64,000 nt of DNA from Chrysopilus asiliformis (taxonomy: Eukaryota; Arthropoda; Insecta; Diptera; Rhagionidae). The first letter of the stretch is position 1. Each line of letters opens with the position of its first letter. Positions 1 to 10,272 of this stretch are shown piece after piece. The translations under genes were made by a program, and so were the position numbers. The notes under the pieces were generated by a model, which did no database searches, was not told the origin of the DNA, and was given only the letters and a program-made list of their open reading frames with translations. Location of the stretch: NCBI GenBank assembly GCA_964034945.1, contig OZ035960.1:102416733-102480732 (forward strand). The letters run 5' to 3'.

Positions 1-192
1 TTTTGTAGAAGCTGTGGGGATGTGGACGAAGAGGAGTCGACAACTCATCTTCTCTGTCATTGCCCAGCACTAGCTCAACGCAGAAGAACTCATTTGGGTA
101 GTTTCTTCTTAAACGATCTAGAAGACCTAAGCGCCACAAGCGTTGCAGATCTACTCCGCTTCATCAGAAGCTCCAAATGGTTCGAGGTATAG
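1..192 (+). CDS. C-terminus of retrotransposon ORF2 (partial)
   Basis: These are the last codons of the EN-RT-RNase H polyprotein. They include the C-terminal Cys/His motif (Cys-x2-Cys, then His and further Cys residues near CHCPAL) that is common at the end of non-LTR ORF2 proteins. The reading frame is intact to the stop at 190-192. The rest lies outside the window to the left. Confidence 0.85.
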   Translation, partial: FCRSCGDVDEEESTTHLLCHCPALAQRRRTHLGSFFLNDLEDLSATSVADLLRFIRSSKWFEV

Positions 193-290
193 AGAAATGG
201 ATCGTCAAGATTCGCGTGGTATCACAATGGGCCATTTCTGGCCTAAGTGTGCCTTTTTGGCAGCCACTCTAACCTAACCTAACCTAACCT
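1..290 (+). mobile_element. 3' end of a non-LTR retrotransposon, cut by the window edge
   Basis: This is nearly identical to 18788-19077, the 3' end of the full retrotransposon downstream. It holds the last 63 codons of ORF2 with its stop at 190-192, about 80 bases of 3' UTR, and a short (TAACC)n tail at about 270-290. It is followed by AAACTTTGATT (291-301), the same 11-bp target site that flanks the full element. Because the same element end and the same downstream flank recur, this copy arose by segmental duplication and not by an independent insertion. Only a few point differences separate the two copies. Confidence 0.9.
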
Positions 291-670
291 AAACTTTGAT
301 TTTTTTTATTAACAAATATCAAATTTTTGTGTTGCTGCATTAAATTTGGAGAAATTCTCACCCCAAAAAGAAGGGGGCCCAAAAAACCGCCCAAAAAACC
401 GCCTTCTAAAGTAGGCCTTCAAACTTTTAACCTTTAAACAACCCTCTAAAGAAGGTCTTGAAATTTTAGGTCCCCAAATAGGCGTATTTGAATTACTTAA
501 TCGAAAAAGAAATTTAACAAGAGTTTTAATTTTTAGGGGTCTCCGCAAAAAGTTTCCAAAAAAACGGTGTCAAAATTTGTAGGTACGCCACTGTCTCAAT
601 AAAATTGGAATTTTGCACCAAATGAGTTGTTAATCAATTAAAAAAATAAGAAAATTAGCTGGAAATTATA

Positions 671-1247
671 GACATCTATTTCATACGCATGGCAATTTTG
701 CAGGACAGGCACATGATAGATTTAACAAAATCTGAAGCGGACATACCATGACGAGCTTTAAGCCTAAACCACAATTACGCGTGCGTGCGTGCGGCACCCA
801 CGCGGTGAAAGTAAAAACTACGCATTTATATGAGTAAATGAATAATTGCGCGTTGCTCAGACGCGTTGCCGCGTCCGTGCCGCGTAGAGTAGGCTCAGTC
901 TCTACTTTTAGACGCGGTGACAACTATTAGATGCCAGAACTAAATAATGCCGCACGCACTCACGCGTAATTGTGGTTTAGGCTTTATTTTTTAAAAGGAA
1001 GGTCTCAGTTGAAAAATAACTAGCCAATAGTCTATTAGTAGAGAGGCGTGCTCTTTGTTGGTTATTAATTTTTCAATTGGGATGTTCTTTTTAAAAAAAG
1101 AAGCTCGTTATAGTTTTACGATATTTCAAAAACTATTAATTTTAAAAATAGCAAAGCAACGGCTTTATAATTTTTTCATTAAAAACCTACTGTTTTTAAT
1201 TGACCTGCAAGCAGCATGGCAAAACTTGCCCTGCGTATGAAATAGAC
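671..1247. mobile_element. TIR element (MITE-like), about 577 bp, holding a nested MITE
   Basis: The left end carries CTATTTCATACGCATGGCAA and the right end carries the reverse complement of a very similar string (CTATTTCATACGCAGGGCAA). Both lie just inside the boundaries, giving an imperfect TIR of about 30-40 bp. There is no transposase. The same element is present at 19458-20034 and 34055-34631. Copy C becomes near-identical to the other copies exactly at this element's left edge. Confidence 0.6.
761..983. mobile_element. Nested 223-bp MITE with TTA target duplication
   Basis: A perfect inverted repeat begins AGCCTAAACCACAATTACGC at the left, with its reverse complement ending at 983. TTA flanks both sides (758-760 and 984-986), which fits a PIF/Harbinger-type 3-bp target duplication. 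The interior is rich in GCGT and CGCG. Copies lie at the matching positions in amplicon copies B and C. Confidence 0.65.
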
Positions 1248-2640
1248 AGAAATTATAGTTAGATAAAAACTTTATTGTTACCGAGATAATAAGATCAAAA
1301 ATAGTACAAGATTGTAATTGTGTATCTACTAGTGTAGAAATAGCAGAAACTAATATATTCGTTTTTGCAAGAATTTTATTCTAGCTATGGTAAAGAATTG
1401 AAAAACATTAAATCTACGAAAGAAAATAAAAACAAGCCACTCTAGTTCTTGTAATTTTATGCTGATACAGATTTACCAACACAGTTTTTAGTTTAAATTT
1501 AAATTCTCTATTTAAGACAATTTATTCAATAAATTCTATTTGCAATACTAGATCCAAATTCGTTATTATCAGCTTGTTAAAAACCAGCTGCTATTTTATG
1601 TAAATGATAAAACGGTTTTTAGGATGTTCACAAACCTGTGATTAAAGAATTCATAAAAAATCAGTTTTTAACCTTAAAATACGATGAAACATTTCATAAT
1701 TTTTCTGAAATTAAAATGTACCTTGCTTATACTCAGATGTAACAAAAATACTTGCGCCTAGAAATAATTCTCCATAAATTATTTACCATTTTAAAACCTG
1801 GGCATACACCGCTACAGTAAAACAAATGCCCAATTGTACTAAAATTCTACAATTTTTATTAACATTACAATTTTTATACAGTTTTGTGTTTAGAGCCATT
1901 AATTCGAAATATTGCTTGTATATTTCCAAAAATGGCCTCCTGCTTACCCTCCTAGATCTGGGTCTGAAATATTTTTAAGAAAAAAATAGACGAAAATGAA
2001 AGGAAAAAAATATTTTTAAACTGAGATTATAATTTTAGTTACAAACTTAATGTTTATTATTTATTAACTTTAATTTCATTTCTACTGCCATTTTTCACAC
2101 ACAAAATATCCATGTATATTTATTGTTATTTTTTTATAAAAACAACTATTATATTAATTACAATTACATAACAATACTCGTGCATAATTATAGAAAAAAG
2201 TATTTTATATAATTGTTAAAGTAAGTTTTTTTATTAAAATTTTTATTTTTACATTTCTCCTGTTTAGTTAAAACAATTTTTTTAGTGATTTTATGTATTT
2301 ATAATGATATTTTTTTTTTGTACTATGAATTGTTGAAAAATTTAAATTAATTATTATTATTTGTTCTTTATTTTAATTCATATCTTGCCTGTATTATATG
2401 AAATGGCTGTTTAAAACATATATTTTTTGTTATAAAATTTTAAGAAAATACTTTTGATTAATAAAGATTTTAAGTTGATTTCAGTGTTATCTCGAGCCTT
2501 AAAATATTAAATTTTGTTTAAGTTTTTTATATAAAATAAAAGTTGAATTAAAAAATTGTATAGAGAAGTAGTTTTATTCAATTATTAGATCAATCGCTAT
2601 ATTACATAATAGCCTTGTCTGTATGTTCACTTAAAACTTG
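1248..2640. other. AT-rich amplicon block with no gene
   Basis: Very AT-rich DNA with no ORF that looks coding. It is repeated almost exactly at 20035-21426 and in copy C, where a 667-bp element interrupts it. The end of the block (2580-2650) has a phrase on the pattern of 'accactgaaccgatttggaagaaac', reminiscent of 3' regions of RTE-type non-LTR elements. I cannot assign it more firmly. Confidence 0.4.
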
Positions 2641-2993
2641 AGAACCACTGAACCGATTTGGAAGAAACTTTCAGGGGAGCTTACTGGCATCAAGGAGACA
2701 ATGAATCAACCCAAGGTTCCCCGCCCTTCTTTACTAACTTTTGGACATTGAAACAATTAACCACCACTAAAAAATGCGTTGGTATTACTAAACTAAACTT
2801 TCCGATATTGTTTGTATCGGTGCCATTAAGGAATCAGAATTTTGTCATAATTTTCCAATTTTTCGATTCCTTGAAATATTCGGGACGAAGGGAGGAGGGG
2901 GTGCCCTGTAAGAACATCGCAAATAATTTTTTTCCCCTTTTCCTCGAAAAAAACTGATATTAGAGAGTTTCCGGGACTGCTGATCACGAACCT

Positions 2994-3218
2994 GGGCTGG
3001 AATCATGTATCTCGACGCGTCCCTTTCTTTCGACTTCGACGCAGCTTTTGACTCTTGACTTTGCCATATCAGCAGCTTCAAATTTCCTGGAATGACAGTT
3101 CAGAATCACGTTTCGATTCATAGTGACGATTTCGCGAAATTTCAAGCTGCAGATCAAGCATTAAAAGCTGCGTCGAAGTCGAAAGACAGGGACGCGTCGA
3201 GATACATGATTCCAGCCC
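2994..3218. repeat. Foldback (inverted-repeat) element
   Basis: A hairpin-forming element of about 225 bp. Its arms read GGGCTGGAATCATGTATCTC and, at the far end, the reverse complement, and both arms share CGACGCGTCCCT and TTCGACTTCGACGCAGC. Copies lie at 21780-22014 and 37046-37270, plus a divergent single copy at 32693-32932 outside the amplicon. Small ORFs reading through it on both strands are by-products of the palindrome. Confidence 0.7.
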
Positions 3219-4263
3219 TGATGTTTAAATTTCAAAATTCGAGACGAGAGGTTCTGAAAGCATAGCGATCTTTTTGTTTTTAAGACATATTTTTCATTTT
3301 TTTTTTTGTAAAATTATTTATTAATCCTGAAACTAATTGACGGCGACGAAAATCGCAGCAATATTTTGAGAAAACCGGGATTTTCAAAGATTTCGTTTTT
3401 AAAACGTTATACCACGAAACAGGATAATTGGATTTGCAAAAAAAAACTAGATTTGGTTTTTTGCGTTTTACTCCGAAACTAAGAATATTTTAGCTTTTCA
3501 CAAGAACTTATACCTCGAACCGTTATCGAGATATACCGGGTTTAGCGCAAATCTTAGATCTGAAAACGCAAAAAAACTAAATCACAACATATCGAATGAA
3601 AAAAAATCACCTAATGTATAAAAAACGCGCAATCGGTGCTTTTCACCATCCTCTTAAGTGCGCGATTAATTTTTAATTTAGCCACTGTCGGCTATTTTGT
3701 GTACGTGATTGTATTTCGGGTATAGAACTGTGGAAATATTCAAAAAAGGATCCTTCTTGAATGTTTCTTTTTCGGCATTTTTTACTTCCTTCGACAATCG
3801 ACAGCTAAGCACTTTCCTTGCACTTCCACATGTTGCACTTCCCTAACTACCAAATGCCTACCTTTCACACCTTCTTTTGATGTACTGCAAAAAGAAGATA
3901 AACATAAGAAATTGCCTAAAGAATTTTGCCTTTACGGTGTATTTTTTCGTGGATCCTTCCCAACCTCGCTTTCTGCTCCTGTTCGGTAAATGTTCCTACA
4001 TCCTTATTAGTTTGTTTTCGTCCGGTGAGGATTTTTTACTGGGATTTTTCCCAAGTTTTCCTTTTTTGGTCTCTTCAGTGTGTTTCGCTTCGTGTTTTCT
4101 TTAAAAACAGCCTGATGGCAATGTTTTTCACAAGAAAATGTCAAAGAAAAAATACGCCATGCTAATTTTTACTATTTGTCTTCTTATATTTCCTCTTCAA
4201 GGTTTTTCGAAATTCTGTTTTACGAAATTTCAGGCCATTATGTAAATAGCGTAAAAGCGAGCC

Positions 4264-4533
4264 CTCACTAATTTTCACTCAAAAACGGCACATTATTATG
4301 ATAAAATCCGAACTTTTATCAACCCGCGCGGCACAGAAAAACACTTTTTCGAAAACTAAAACGCGGCACACGACTACGAGCCTTCACTAATTCACTAATT
4401 CACTAATTGTTTGTACCGGATTCACTAATTTTTCACTCAAAAACGGCACATTATTATGATAAAATCCGAACTTTTATCATGCCCGCGCGACACAGAAAAA
4501 CTATTTTTCGAAAACTAAAACGCGGCACGACTT
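4264..4533. repeat. Tandem pair of a roughly 156-bp unit
   Basis: The motif CACTCAAAAACGGCACATTA, followed by TTTTATCA, a CCCGCGCG-like core and AAACTAAAACGCGGCACGAC, occurs twice, with TTCACTAA microrepeats between the units. Copies A, A' (9583-9852) and B (23066-23335) have two units. Copy C has only one (about 39000-39105), which supports simple tandem duplication or loss. Confidence 0.7.
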
Positions 4534-4666
4534 TGACAGACATTTTTCAAAACCGAACTTTGAACGTTAACGTTAACAATTAAATTTTATTTAAAAAACA
4601 AAATCAAACACAAAAAAACCAAAAACTGACAGCAAAAAATAAACGAAAAATTTTCTAGGTCAAAAA

Positions 4667-4842
4667 ATGAGGTCATTTCAACGCCTACTAATCCACGTAT
4701 TGACAAGTATTGATGACGTTTTGCTTACGTTTTGCTTACGTTTTGCATGCGACGAGGCATTCGGTACCCGTTCGGTGAGCACGAAGTGCTCAGTTGTGAG
4801 TTTTTGTCGAAGCGGCAAGACGTTTTTCAGCAGCAAAAAGGT
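4667..4842 (+). promoter_or_regulatory. Possible 5' leader exon of the Nop52-like ORF
   Basis: The segment upstream of the 203-codon ORF has the mixed base composition of an exon and ends AAAAAG followed by GTAAATAAAT, a possible 5' splice donor at about 4842. Any short intron, or else an unspliced leader, would lead to the ATG at 4953. It recurs upstream of every ORF copy. Copies B and C lack one repeat of TTTGCTTACG. The role is inferred only from position and composition. Confidence 0.25.
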
Positions 4843-4952
4843 AAATAAATTAAATTAAATAAAAAAAAAGTGATTAATTGTAAAAAAAAAATTGTAAATA
4901 TTTTGTGAATATAAATTGTAAAGTTATTGTGAGAAAAAAAAGAAAAGGGAAA

Positions 4953-5564
4953 ATGTATAAAGAATATTTAAATTGTTTGTTTTTGCCTATATTTTCAATT
5001 TTGACAAGGGACAAAATTATTAAAAATTTGACAGGAGCCACTGACGTCAGGCAAAGCGAACTAAGGGCTCTTCGATCATTTCTTTCCGAACTGGAGGTGC
5101 ATGGCGGGTATGGTCTTCAGCGTGCCTTTGTTAATTTGTGGAAAATTATTTATATTGCAATGCGCACGTCTGAAGACCAGCACGCAGCCTACGATTTTGG
5201 TACCTTGATATTTTCCTTTTCGGACCATTCAACGCAGGTTGCTTTTTTGAAGGCTTTCATGATAGCAACCTGTGATGAATGGTCGGAAATGGAAAATACC
5301 AATAGCAGAAAAATCAGGGAATTGATGGTCGAGTTGCTTGCGAGGATGTTCTACACGTTACGGGAGCAACAATGGCGTCGGCAATTGATTGAACAGCTCA
5401 CCGTAGCAGTGGAGGACATCCTTGCGAGCAACAAGATGAGCTCGAGTTTGGCTAATCTTTTCGGTTTGATATATATGGATGAGTTGGCCACAATGTGCCG
5501 CGGCAATATTCGTGGTAAGGATTTTGTGGCCATACTCAAACCATTTAAATTTCTTATGTCATAA
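4953..5564 (+). CDS. Nop52/RRP1-like protein, amplicon copy A
   Basis: This 203-residue ORF resembles the Nop52 domain of RRP1/NNP-1, a nucleolar factor needed for rRNA processing and large ribosomal subunit assembly. Landmarks in order: an N-terminal Leu-rich helix ending in an LRxFLSE-like stretch, NLWKIIYIAM at the position of LWKGLFYCMW in RRP1, a VAFLKAF...DEW motif matching FLxAFWxTxxxEW, an Arg/Met-rich helix, LREQQWRRQLIEQL matching LxxxxWxxxxIExL, and a final ILKPF matching the xxPF segment. RRP1 proteins then continue into a charged tail, which is absent here. The start ATG at 4953 (AAAATGT context) is shared by all copies; in this copy alone the frame stays open further upstream because of a homopolymer-length difference. 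This copy differs from the others at Q, H and C codons. It has no introns, so a truncated retrocopy or captured gene is likely. Confidence 0.7.
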   Translation: MYKEYLNCLFLPIFSILTRDKIIKNLTGATDVRQSELRALRSFLSELEVHGGYGLQRAFVNLWKIIYIAMRTSEDQHAAYDFGTLIFSFSDHSTQVAFLKAFMIATCDEWSEMENTNSRKIRELMVELLARMFYTLREQQWRRQLIEQLTVAVEDILASNKMSSSLANLFGLIYMDELATMCRGNIRGKDFVAILKPFKFLMS

Positions 5565-5569
5565 AATTC

Positions 5570-5830
5570 GCAGTAACGGTAACGGTAACGGTTTTAGTAC
5601 TTAAGTCAAAATTTTTCATTCAAGTTTAGACTCTGGACAGAGGCCAGAGGGGGGGTAAATGGGGAATTGTGGTTTGTAATAAATATTTACAAACCATTAT
5701 TCTCAATTCCTACTCTTAACCTCCGAGTGGTACCCCCTGGAAACCTAGATTAGTTTCGAAATCGGGACTAATCTAGGGCTAATAAGAGAGGAAGAAACTT
5801 TATATATTTTCAGGTTGCCAACAGCCATTG
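5570..5830. other. 3' flank of the Nop52-like ORF with two hairpins
   Basis: After the stop come three GTAACG repeats and then two clear hairpins. One pairs TGGTTTGTAA with TTACAAACCA around AATAAATA, and the other pairs CTAGATTAGT with ACTAATCTAG. The first loop contains AATAAA, a possible polyadenylation signal about 115 bases after the stop. The block is conserved in all four copies. Confidence 0.4.
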
Positions 5831-6806
5831 TCTGCACAAAAAATCGTTAATTTTCAAAAATAGTCAAAATTTTCAGATATTAATGCCAATATCTCGAGAA
5901 CGAATAAAGATAACGACTAACTGTAAAAAGGAAATGGTAGGGACTATTGTTACCCTTAATTTATCTCTTATATACCACTACGAAAAAACGGCTAGTTTTA
6001 AAGAAAATCGAGTAATTTCGTTAATTTTGGTTTTTCATGATTTACTCCGAAACTAAGCATTTTTCGATAGTCTTACATATGACAAAAGTTGAAGATAACC
6101 AAATTTGCTACACTTTTGTCTTGAACTTGAATTCTGTATCTCGAACCGTTATCGAGATATAGCGGATTTAGCACAAATCTTAGATCTGAAAACGCAAAAA
6201 AACTAAATCACGGCATATCTCGATAACGGTTTGAGATACTGAGTTTCAGTAAAAGGCAGAATTGTAGGAAATATTATTGTCTTCAACTTTGGTCATACAT
6301 AAGACTATCGAAAAATGTGCGGTTTCGGAGTAAATCGCGAAAAACAAAAATTACCGAAAAGGTTTTTTTTCTGTCGAGAATTTTAGTTTTTCGCCATTTC
6401 CTCGAAAACTAACAGTTCTTTCGTAGTGACATGTAAGAGAGAAATTAAAGGTAATAATAGTCCCCAAAATTTCCTTTTTACAGATAGTCTTTATCTTTAT
6501 TCGTTTTCGAGATATTGACATTAATATCTGAAAATTTTGATTATTTGAGTTCCGTGATTTTGGTTTTTCATGATTTACTCCGAAACTAAGCATTTTTCGA
6601 GTCTTACATATGACCAAAGTTGAAGATAACCAAATTTGCTACACTTTTGTCTTGAACTTGAATTCTGTATCTCGAACCGTTATCGAGATATAGCGGATTT
6701 AGCACAAATCTTAGATCTGAAAACGCAAAAAAACTAAATCACGGCATATCTCGATAACCGTTTGAGATACTGAGTTTCAGTAAAAGGAACAATTGTAGGA
6801 AATGTT
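5830..6806. repeat. Palindromic 'TATCTCG' repeat block
   Basis: Head-to-head and tail-to-tail copies of a unit carrying TATCTCGAACCGTTATCGAG, TTTACTCCGAAACTAAGC and CTTACATATGACCAAAGTTG, each followed by its reverse complement. The structure is a long imperfect palindrome followed by a second partial unit. The same block occurs in A', B and C, and looser relatives appear at 3300-3600, 37330-38420, 58340-58860 and 60470-60540, so this is a dispersed family. Small ORFs here are shadows of the repeat. Confidence 0.65.
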
Positions 6807-6809
6807 ATT

Positions 6810-7490
6810 CGGTCCGATTCCAGAATCCGTCGTAGCTTTATTACGAAGAACTAACTACGTTACGAATACGAAGAAATCAGTATTCCACGATCCGAACGGA
6901 ATTGAACTTAGTGGTGCCTGATTAAAATCTAATTTCGAAAAATGAATGTCTTTGTAAAAAGGTCCCTATGCAAAACTCATAAGGAATAGATTTCTGACAT
7001 GGAATAGTTTCGTGAAAAATGTCACTTTCTTGACTTAAAACGAAAATTGTTGTTAATAATGGATTCTGCAGCGTTTGCAATTTTGTGTCTGGAAGAAGAT
7101 TTATCGAAGTGAAGGACTTTAATAGTGGAACTAAAACGACAACAAATAACGGATACTTAGGAATACTCACATTGCTCTTTTTTCTAAAATATTTCCTCTT
7201 AATGTGTTAAAAGTTACACTAATACTAAATAAACAAATAAAAATGTTAAAATTGCTTTTTGTTGTACAATTCAGGCCATATATTGAGCTAAAATCATAAG
7301 AAAATGAAGTTACGAAGCAAAAATTTTTCGTAGGTTTAGCTGTCAAAAGATCGATTGCGTCGGATTCTATGATACCAGATATTCCGATTCGTAATGTTTT
7401 CGAAATTAATTTAATTCCTTCGGATCGTGGAATACCATCTTCACGAATTCTCCGAAAATCGTAGCTACGACGGATCCTGGAATAGGGCCG
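6810..7490. mobile_element. 681-bp TIR element with 3-bp target duplication (first copy)
   Basis: The ends are CGGTCCGATTCCAGAATCCG and the reverse complement of CGGCCCTATTCCAGGATCCG, flanked by ATT (6807-6809 and 7491-7493). Copies lie at 12132-12812 and, in opposite orientation, at 45311-45991, where the duplication is ATA. All three are 681 bp. Two open frames on the - strand (about 100 codons within the element, then 82) run through most of it. They abut at a TGA next to GTGAGTAT, but resemble no protein I know. It is a non-autonomous DNA transposon of uncertain superfamily. Confidence 0.75.
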
Positions 7491-7994
7491 ATTGATTTTA
7501 GCAATTTTCTTGCGAACTAACGGTACTTTCATAGTGGTTTCCTCGACTACCAAAAGCGCTAGAACTTCAGGACCTAGCGTGTTTGAAAGAGGTTGGACCA
7601 AAACTCAACCCCGCATCATTAGCTGAAAAAGTCAAAAATGGCGTTTGGTACACGATAAGAATCAAGGGACGAAATGTCAAATTTAATTCCTTATTATTTA
7701 TCTGAAAGGACACGAAACGTTATGGTAACGTAACGAAATAACGATTTTCCGGTTTTTTCTTCAACATTGCGTTATAACGTTATAGAAATATAATTACATT
7801 ACAATAATGAAAAACGTAATGAAAAACGTACCGATTTATTTATTTTTTTTTTGCTTTATTTTATTTTTTATTATTTTTTTGTGAAAAGTTCATCAATTAT
7901 AACCCCACAGACCTACCACCAGCATAAAATATAATTTAAAATATTGGCGTAGTATTTTTAATCATATATATTATAATTTTGTTAAACTTTGATT

Positions 7995-9380
7995 GGTGAT
8001 CAGGCGTCTGTTGCGGGGGGGAATAGGTTGGCAGCTTGATGTCGGCCCCGTAACCTGTAACAGCATCGAAGTCCTTCATCACTGTTCCGGTCATGTTTCG
8101 GGCAGTGGGGAGGGGATCGATGGTTGTAGCAGAGGGTCAACCCTGTTACGATTCGCAAGTGTACGCATTGCCTCCTCGTGGCGATCACTGGTAACTAGTT
8201 ATTCTAGGCTAAAATGCGACGCTAAAGGAGAAACCCTTGACAAAAAACCCCAATCCAAGGTGGAACAGCATATGCCGATGGATGAATGGCTAGTGGGATA
8301 CTAGTCACGAATATGCGAACTCTGGATACCTGGCGCCCTCCAGTTTCAAGCAGCCTTACACCTGTAAAGGAGCTCTGCAGGTGCGGACATTCTTTCTCCA
8401 ATACTCGTGGGACCAAAATAGAACCATCAACTTCTGCGGAGAAGGACCCCTCCCTGACCCCACGGAAGGACCCCACGGAGAAGGATCTCTCCGCAAAAAG
8501 ATCCAATCCAAAAGAGACCGGATCTCTCAAAAAGCCGGAAAAACCACCCCTAGGAACTGTTTCTGGGAAACCCGCGGCGGGTGCCACTAGGTCTTTGGCC
8601 ACCAAACCTGGATCTGGTGCGCTTGTCGGGGCAACTCGGAAACAAGGTCCCAAAAAACCGTTGGTGTCGGAAGGCGGCGCAAGAGCTTTGGTCACCAAGC
8701 CTGGCTCAAGCAAAACCGGAGACACCATAAAAGCGCTAAACGCGCCCAAAAATGCGCTAAAGGCGCCCAAAAATGCGCTAAACGCGCCCAAAGAAGCGCT
8801 TAGTGCGCCAAATACAGCGCGACATCAACCGCCGTCAAATGCGCTAAACGCGCCGCCAAAAGCGCCTTCCGCGCCCACCAAGCTGACTGCGCCGTCGAAA
8901 GCGCTCAACGCGCCGACCACTTCGAAGGAAACCGGTTGCGCAGCCTCAAGCTCGCAACAAACGTCCTCCTTCGGGAAAGCATATCGCCGTAGAAGGGCGG
9001 CTTTCAGGGTAATGGCTAGACTGGGACAGATACCTGAACAGAAACGGACTGCCCATGACAAGAAACAGCTGGAGTGGGCCGAATCGGTCCTCTCCGAGAC
9101 AACGGCTAATTCGGGTAGCAACCCCGCGTCGAAAAGACCGAGGTCTACTGACGAAGCGCCTATGGACGGAACCGACCCGAAGAGGGCCAAGACACAGCCA
9201 CTCTCCCAAAAGAAGCAGTTCAGCGAGCTTCTGAAAGATCAGCTGGTGATGGCAGTCGTGGACAAAAGTCACGATGACGGCACTATCTCCATCGCCCAAT
9301 GGAGGAAAGTTGAGGTTGCGCTGGCCACAAACTTCCTCGAGATTCTCAGGGAAAACCCTGGGCCCGTCCCCACATGTCGC
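7995..9380 (+). mobile_element. 5' part of the non-LTR retrotransposon, truncated by the duplication
   Basis: This matches 13317-14694, the start of the full element, and is preceded by the same AAACTTTGATT flank (7984-7994). It carries the 5' UTR and most of ORF1, and stops abruptly at the tandem-duplication junction. No ORF2 follows. Confidence 0.9.
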
Positions 9381-9434
9381 TTTTTTGGTCTCTTCAGTGT
9401 GTTTCGCTTCGTGTTTTCTTTAAAAACAGCCTGA
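8286..9434 (+). pseudogene. Truncated ORF1 (gag-like) of the retrotransposon
   Basis: The first 362 codons or so match the intact ORF1 at 13609-15420. Beyond 9380 the frame runs into amplicon DNA and adds about 18 unrelated residues before a stop at 9432-9434. It keeps the Ala-Pro-Lys rich repeats (ALNAPK-like) and the basic region but loses the C-terminal domain. Relative to the intact copy it has a 9-base insertion (three codons) near 8455. Confidence 0.85.
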
Positions 9435-10272
9435 TGGCAATGTTTTTCACAAGAAAATGTCAAAGAAAAAATACGCCATGCTAATTTTTACTATTTGTCT
9501 TCTTATATTTCCTCTTCAAGGTTTTTCGAAATTCTGTTTTACGAAATTTCAGGCCATTATGTAAATAGCGTAAAAGCGAGCCTTCACTAATTTTCACTCA
9601 AAAACGGCACATTATTATGATAAAATCCGAACTTTTATCAACCCGCGCGGCACAGAAAAACACTTTTTCGAAAACTAAAACGCGGCACACGACTACGAGC
9701 CTTCACTAATTCACTAATTCACTAATTGTTTGTACCGGATTCACTAATTTTTCACTCAAAAACGGCACATTATTATGATAAAATCCGAACTTTTATCATG
9801 CCCGCGCGACACAGAAAAACTATTTTTCGAAAACTAAAACGCGGCACGACTTTGACAGACATTTTTCAAAACCGAACTTTGAACGTTAACGTTAACAATT
9901 AAATTTTATTTAAAAAACAAAATCAAACACAAAAAAACCAAAAACTGACAGCAAAAAATAAACGAAAAATTTTCTAGGTCAAAAAATGAGGTCATTTCAA
10001 CGCCTACTAATCCACGTATTGACAAGTATTGATGACGTTTTGCTTACGTTTTGCTTACGTTTTGCATGCGACGAGGCATTCGGTACCCGTTCGGTGAGCA
10101 CGAAGTGCTCAGTTGTGAGTTTTTGTCGAAGCGGCAAGACGTTTTTCAGCATCAAAAAGGTAAATAAATTAAATTAAATAAAAAAAAAGTGATTAATTGT
10201 AAAAAAAAAATTGTAAATATTTTGTGAATATAAATTGTAAAGTTATTGTGAGAAAAAAAAAGAAAAGGGAAA

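Larger units (their letters stand above)
291..7983 (+). repeat. Composite amplicon, copy A
   Basis: About 7.7 kb that recurs as copy B (19078-27881) and copy C (33684-43078), mostly at about 99% identity by eye. In order it contains a divergent 5' block (about 300-660), a TIR element (671-1247), an AT-rich block (1250-2580), a foldback element (2994-3218), a tandem pair (4264-4533), the Nop52-like ORF (4953-5564), palindromic repeats (5830-6806), a 681-bp MITE (6810-7490) and an AT/CGTTA-rich tail. It ends where the non-LTR element is inserted. It has no transposase of its own and no TIR at its outer ends, so it looks like a segmental or tandem amplicon and not one transposon. Confidence 0.8.
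4062..9380. repeat. Direct tandem duplication, unit 1 of 5.3 kb
   Basis: The sequence 4062-9380 recurs as 9381-14694 with an offset of about 5.32 kb and very few differences. At the junction, retrotransposon ORF1 (ending CACATGTCGC) is joined to TTTTTTGGTC from the amplicon. The uninterrupted partner sequences are at 14685-14700 and 4052-4070. Only a single shared C lies at the join, so it looks like non-homologous or microhomology-mediated duplication. Differences between units (a 9-base indel near 8455/13775 and point changes in the Nop52-like ORF) argue against a pure assembly artefact. Confidence 0.85.

Noticed and set aside
309..548. 79-codon - strand ORF repeated in copies A and B
   Set aside because: It has a low-complexity Arg/Phe-rich translation, is disrupted in the diverged copy C, and has no domain. 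It is probably a shadow of repeat DNA.
3877..4165. 75- and 79-codon + strand ORFs repeated in the amplicon
   Set aside because: Overlapping frames with Phe/Ser-rich translations and no recognisable domain. The single-copy C version is not preserved in these frames.
8222..8791. 189-codon - strand ORF (and its 186-codon twin at 13545-14105)
   Set aside because: Antisense shadow of the repetitive Ala-Pro-Lys part of retrotransposon ORF1.
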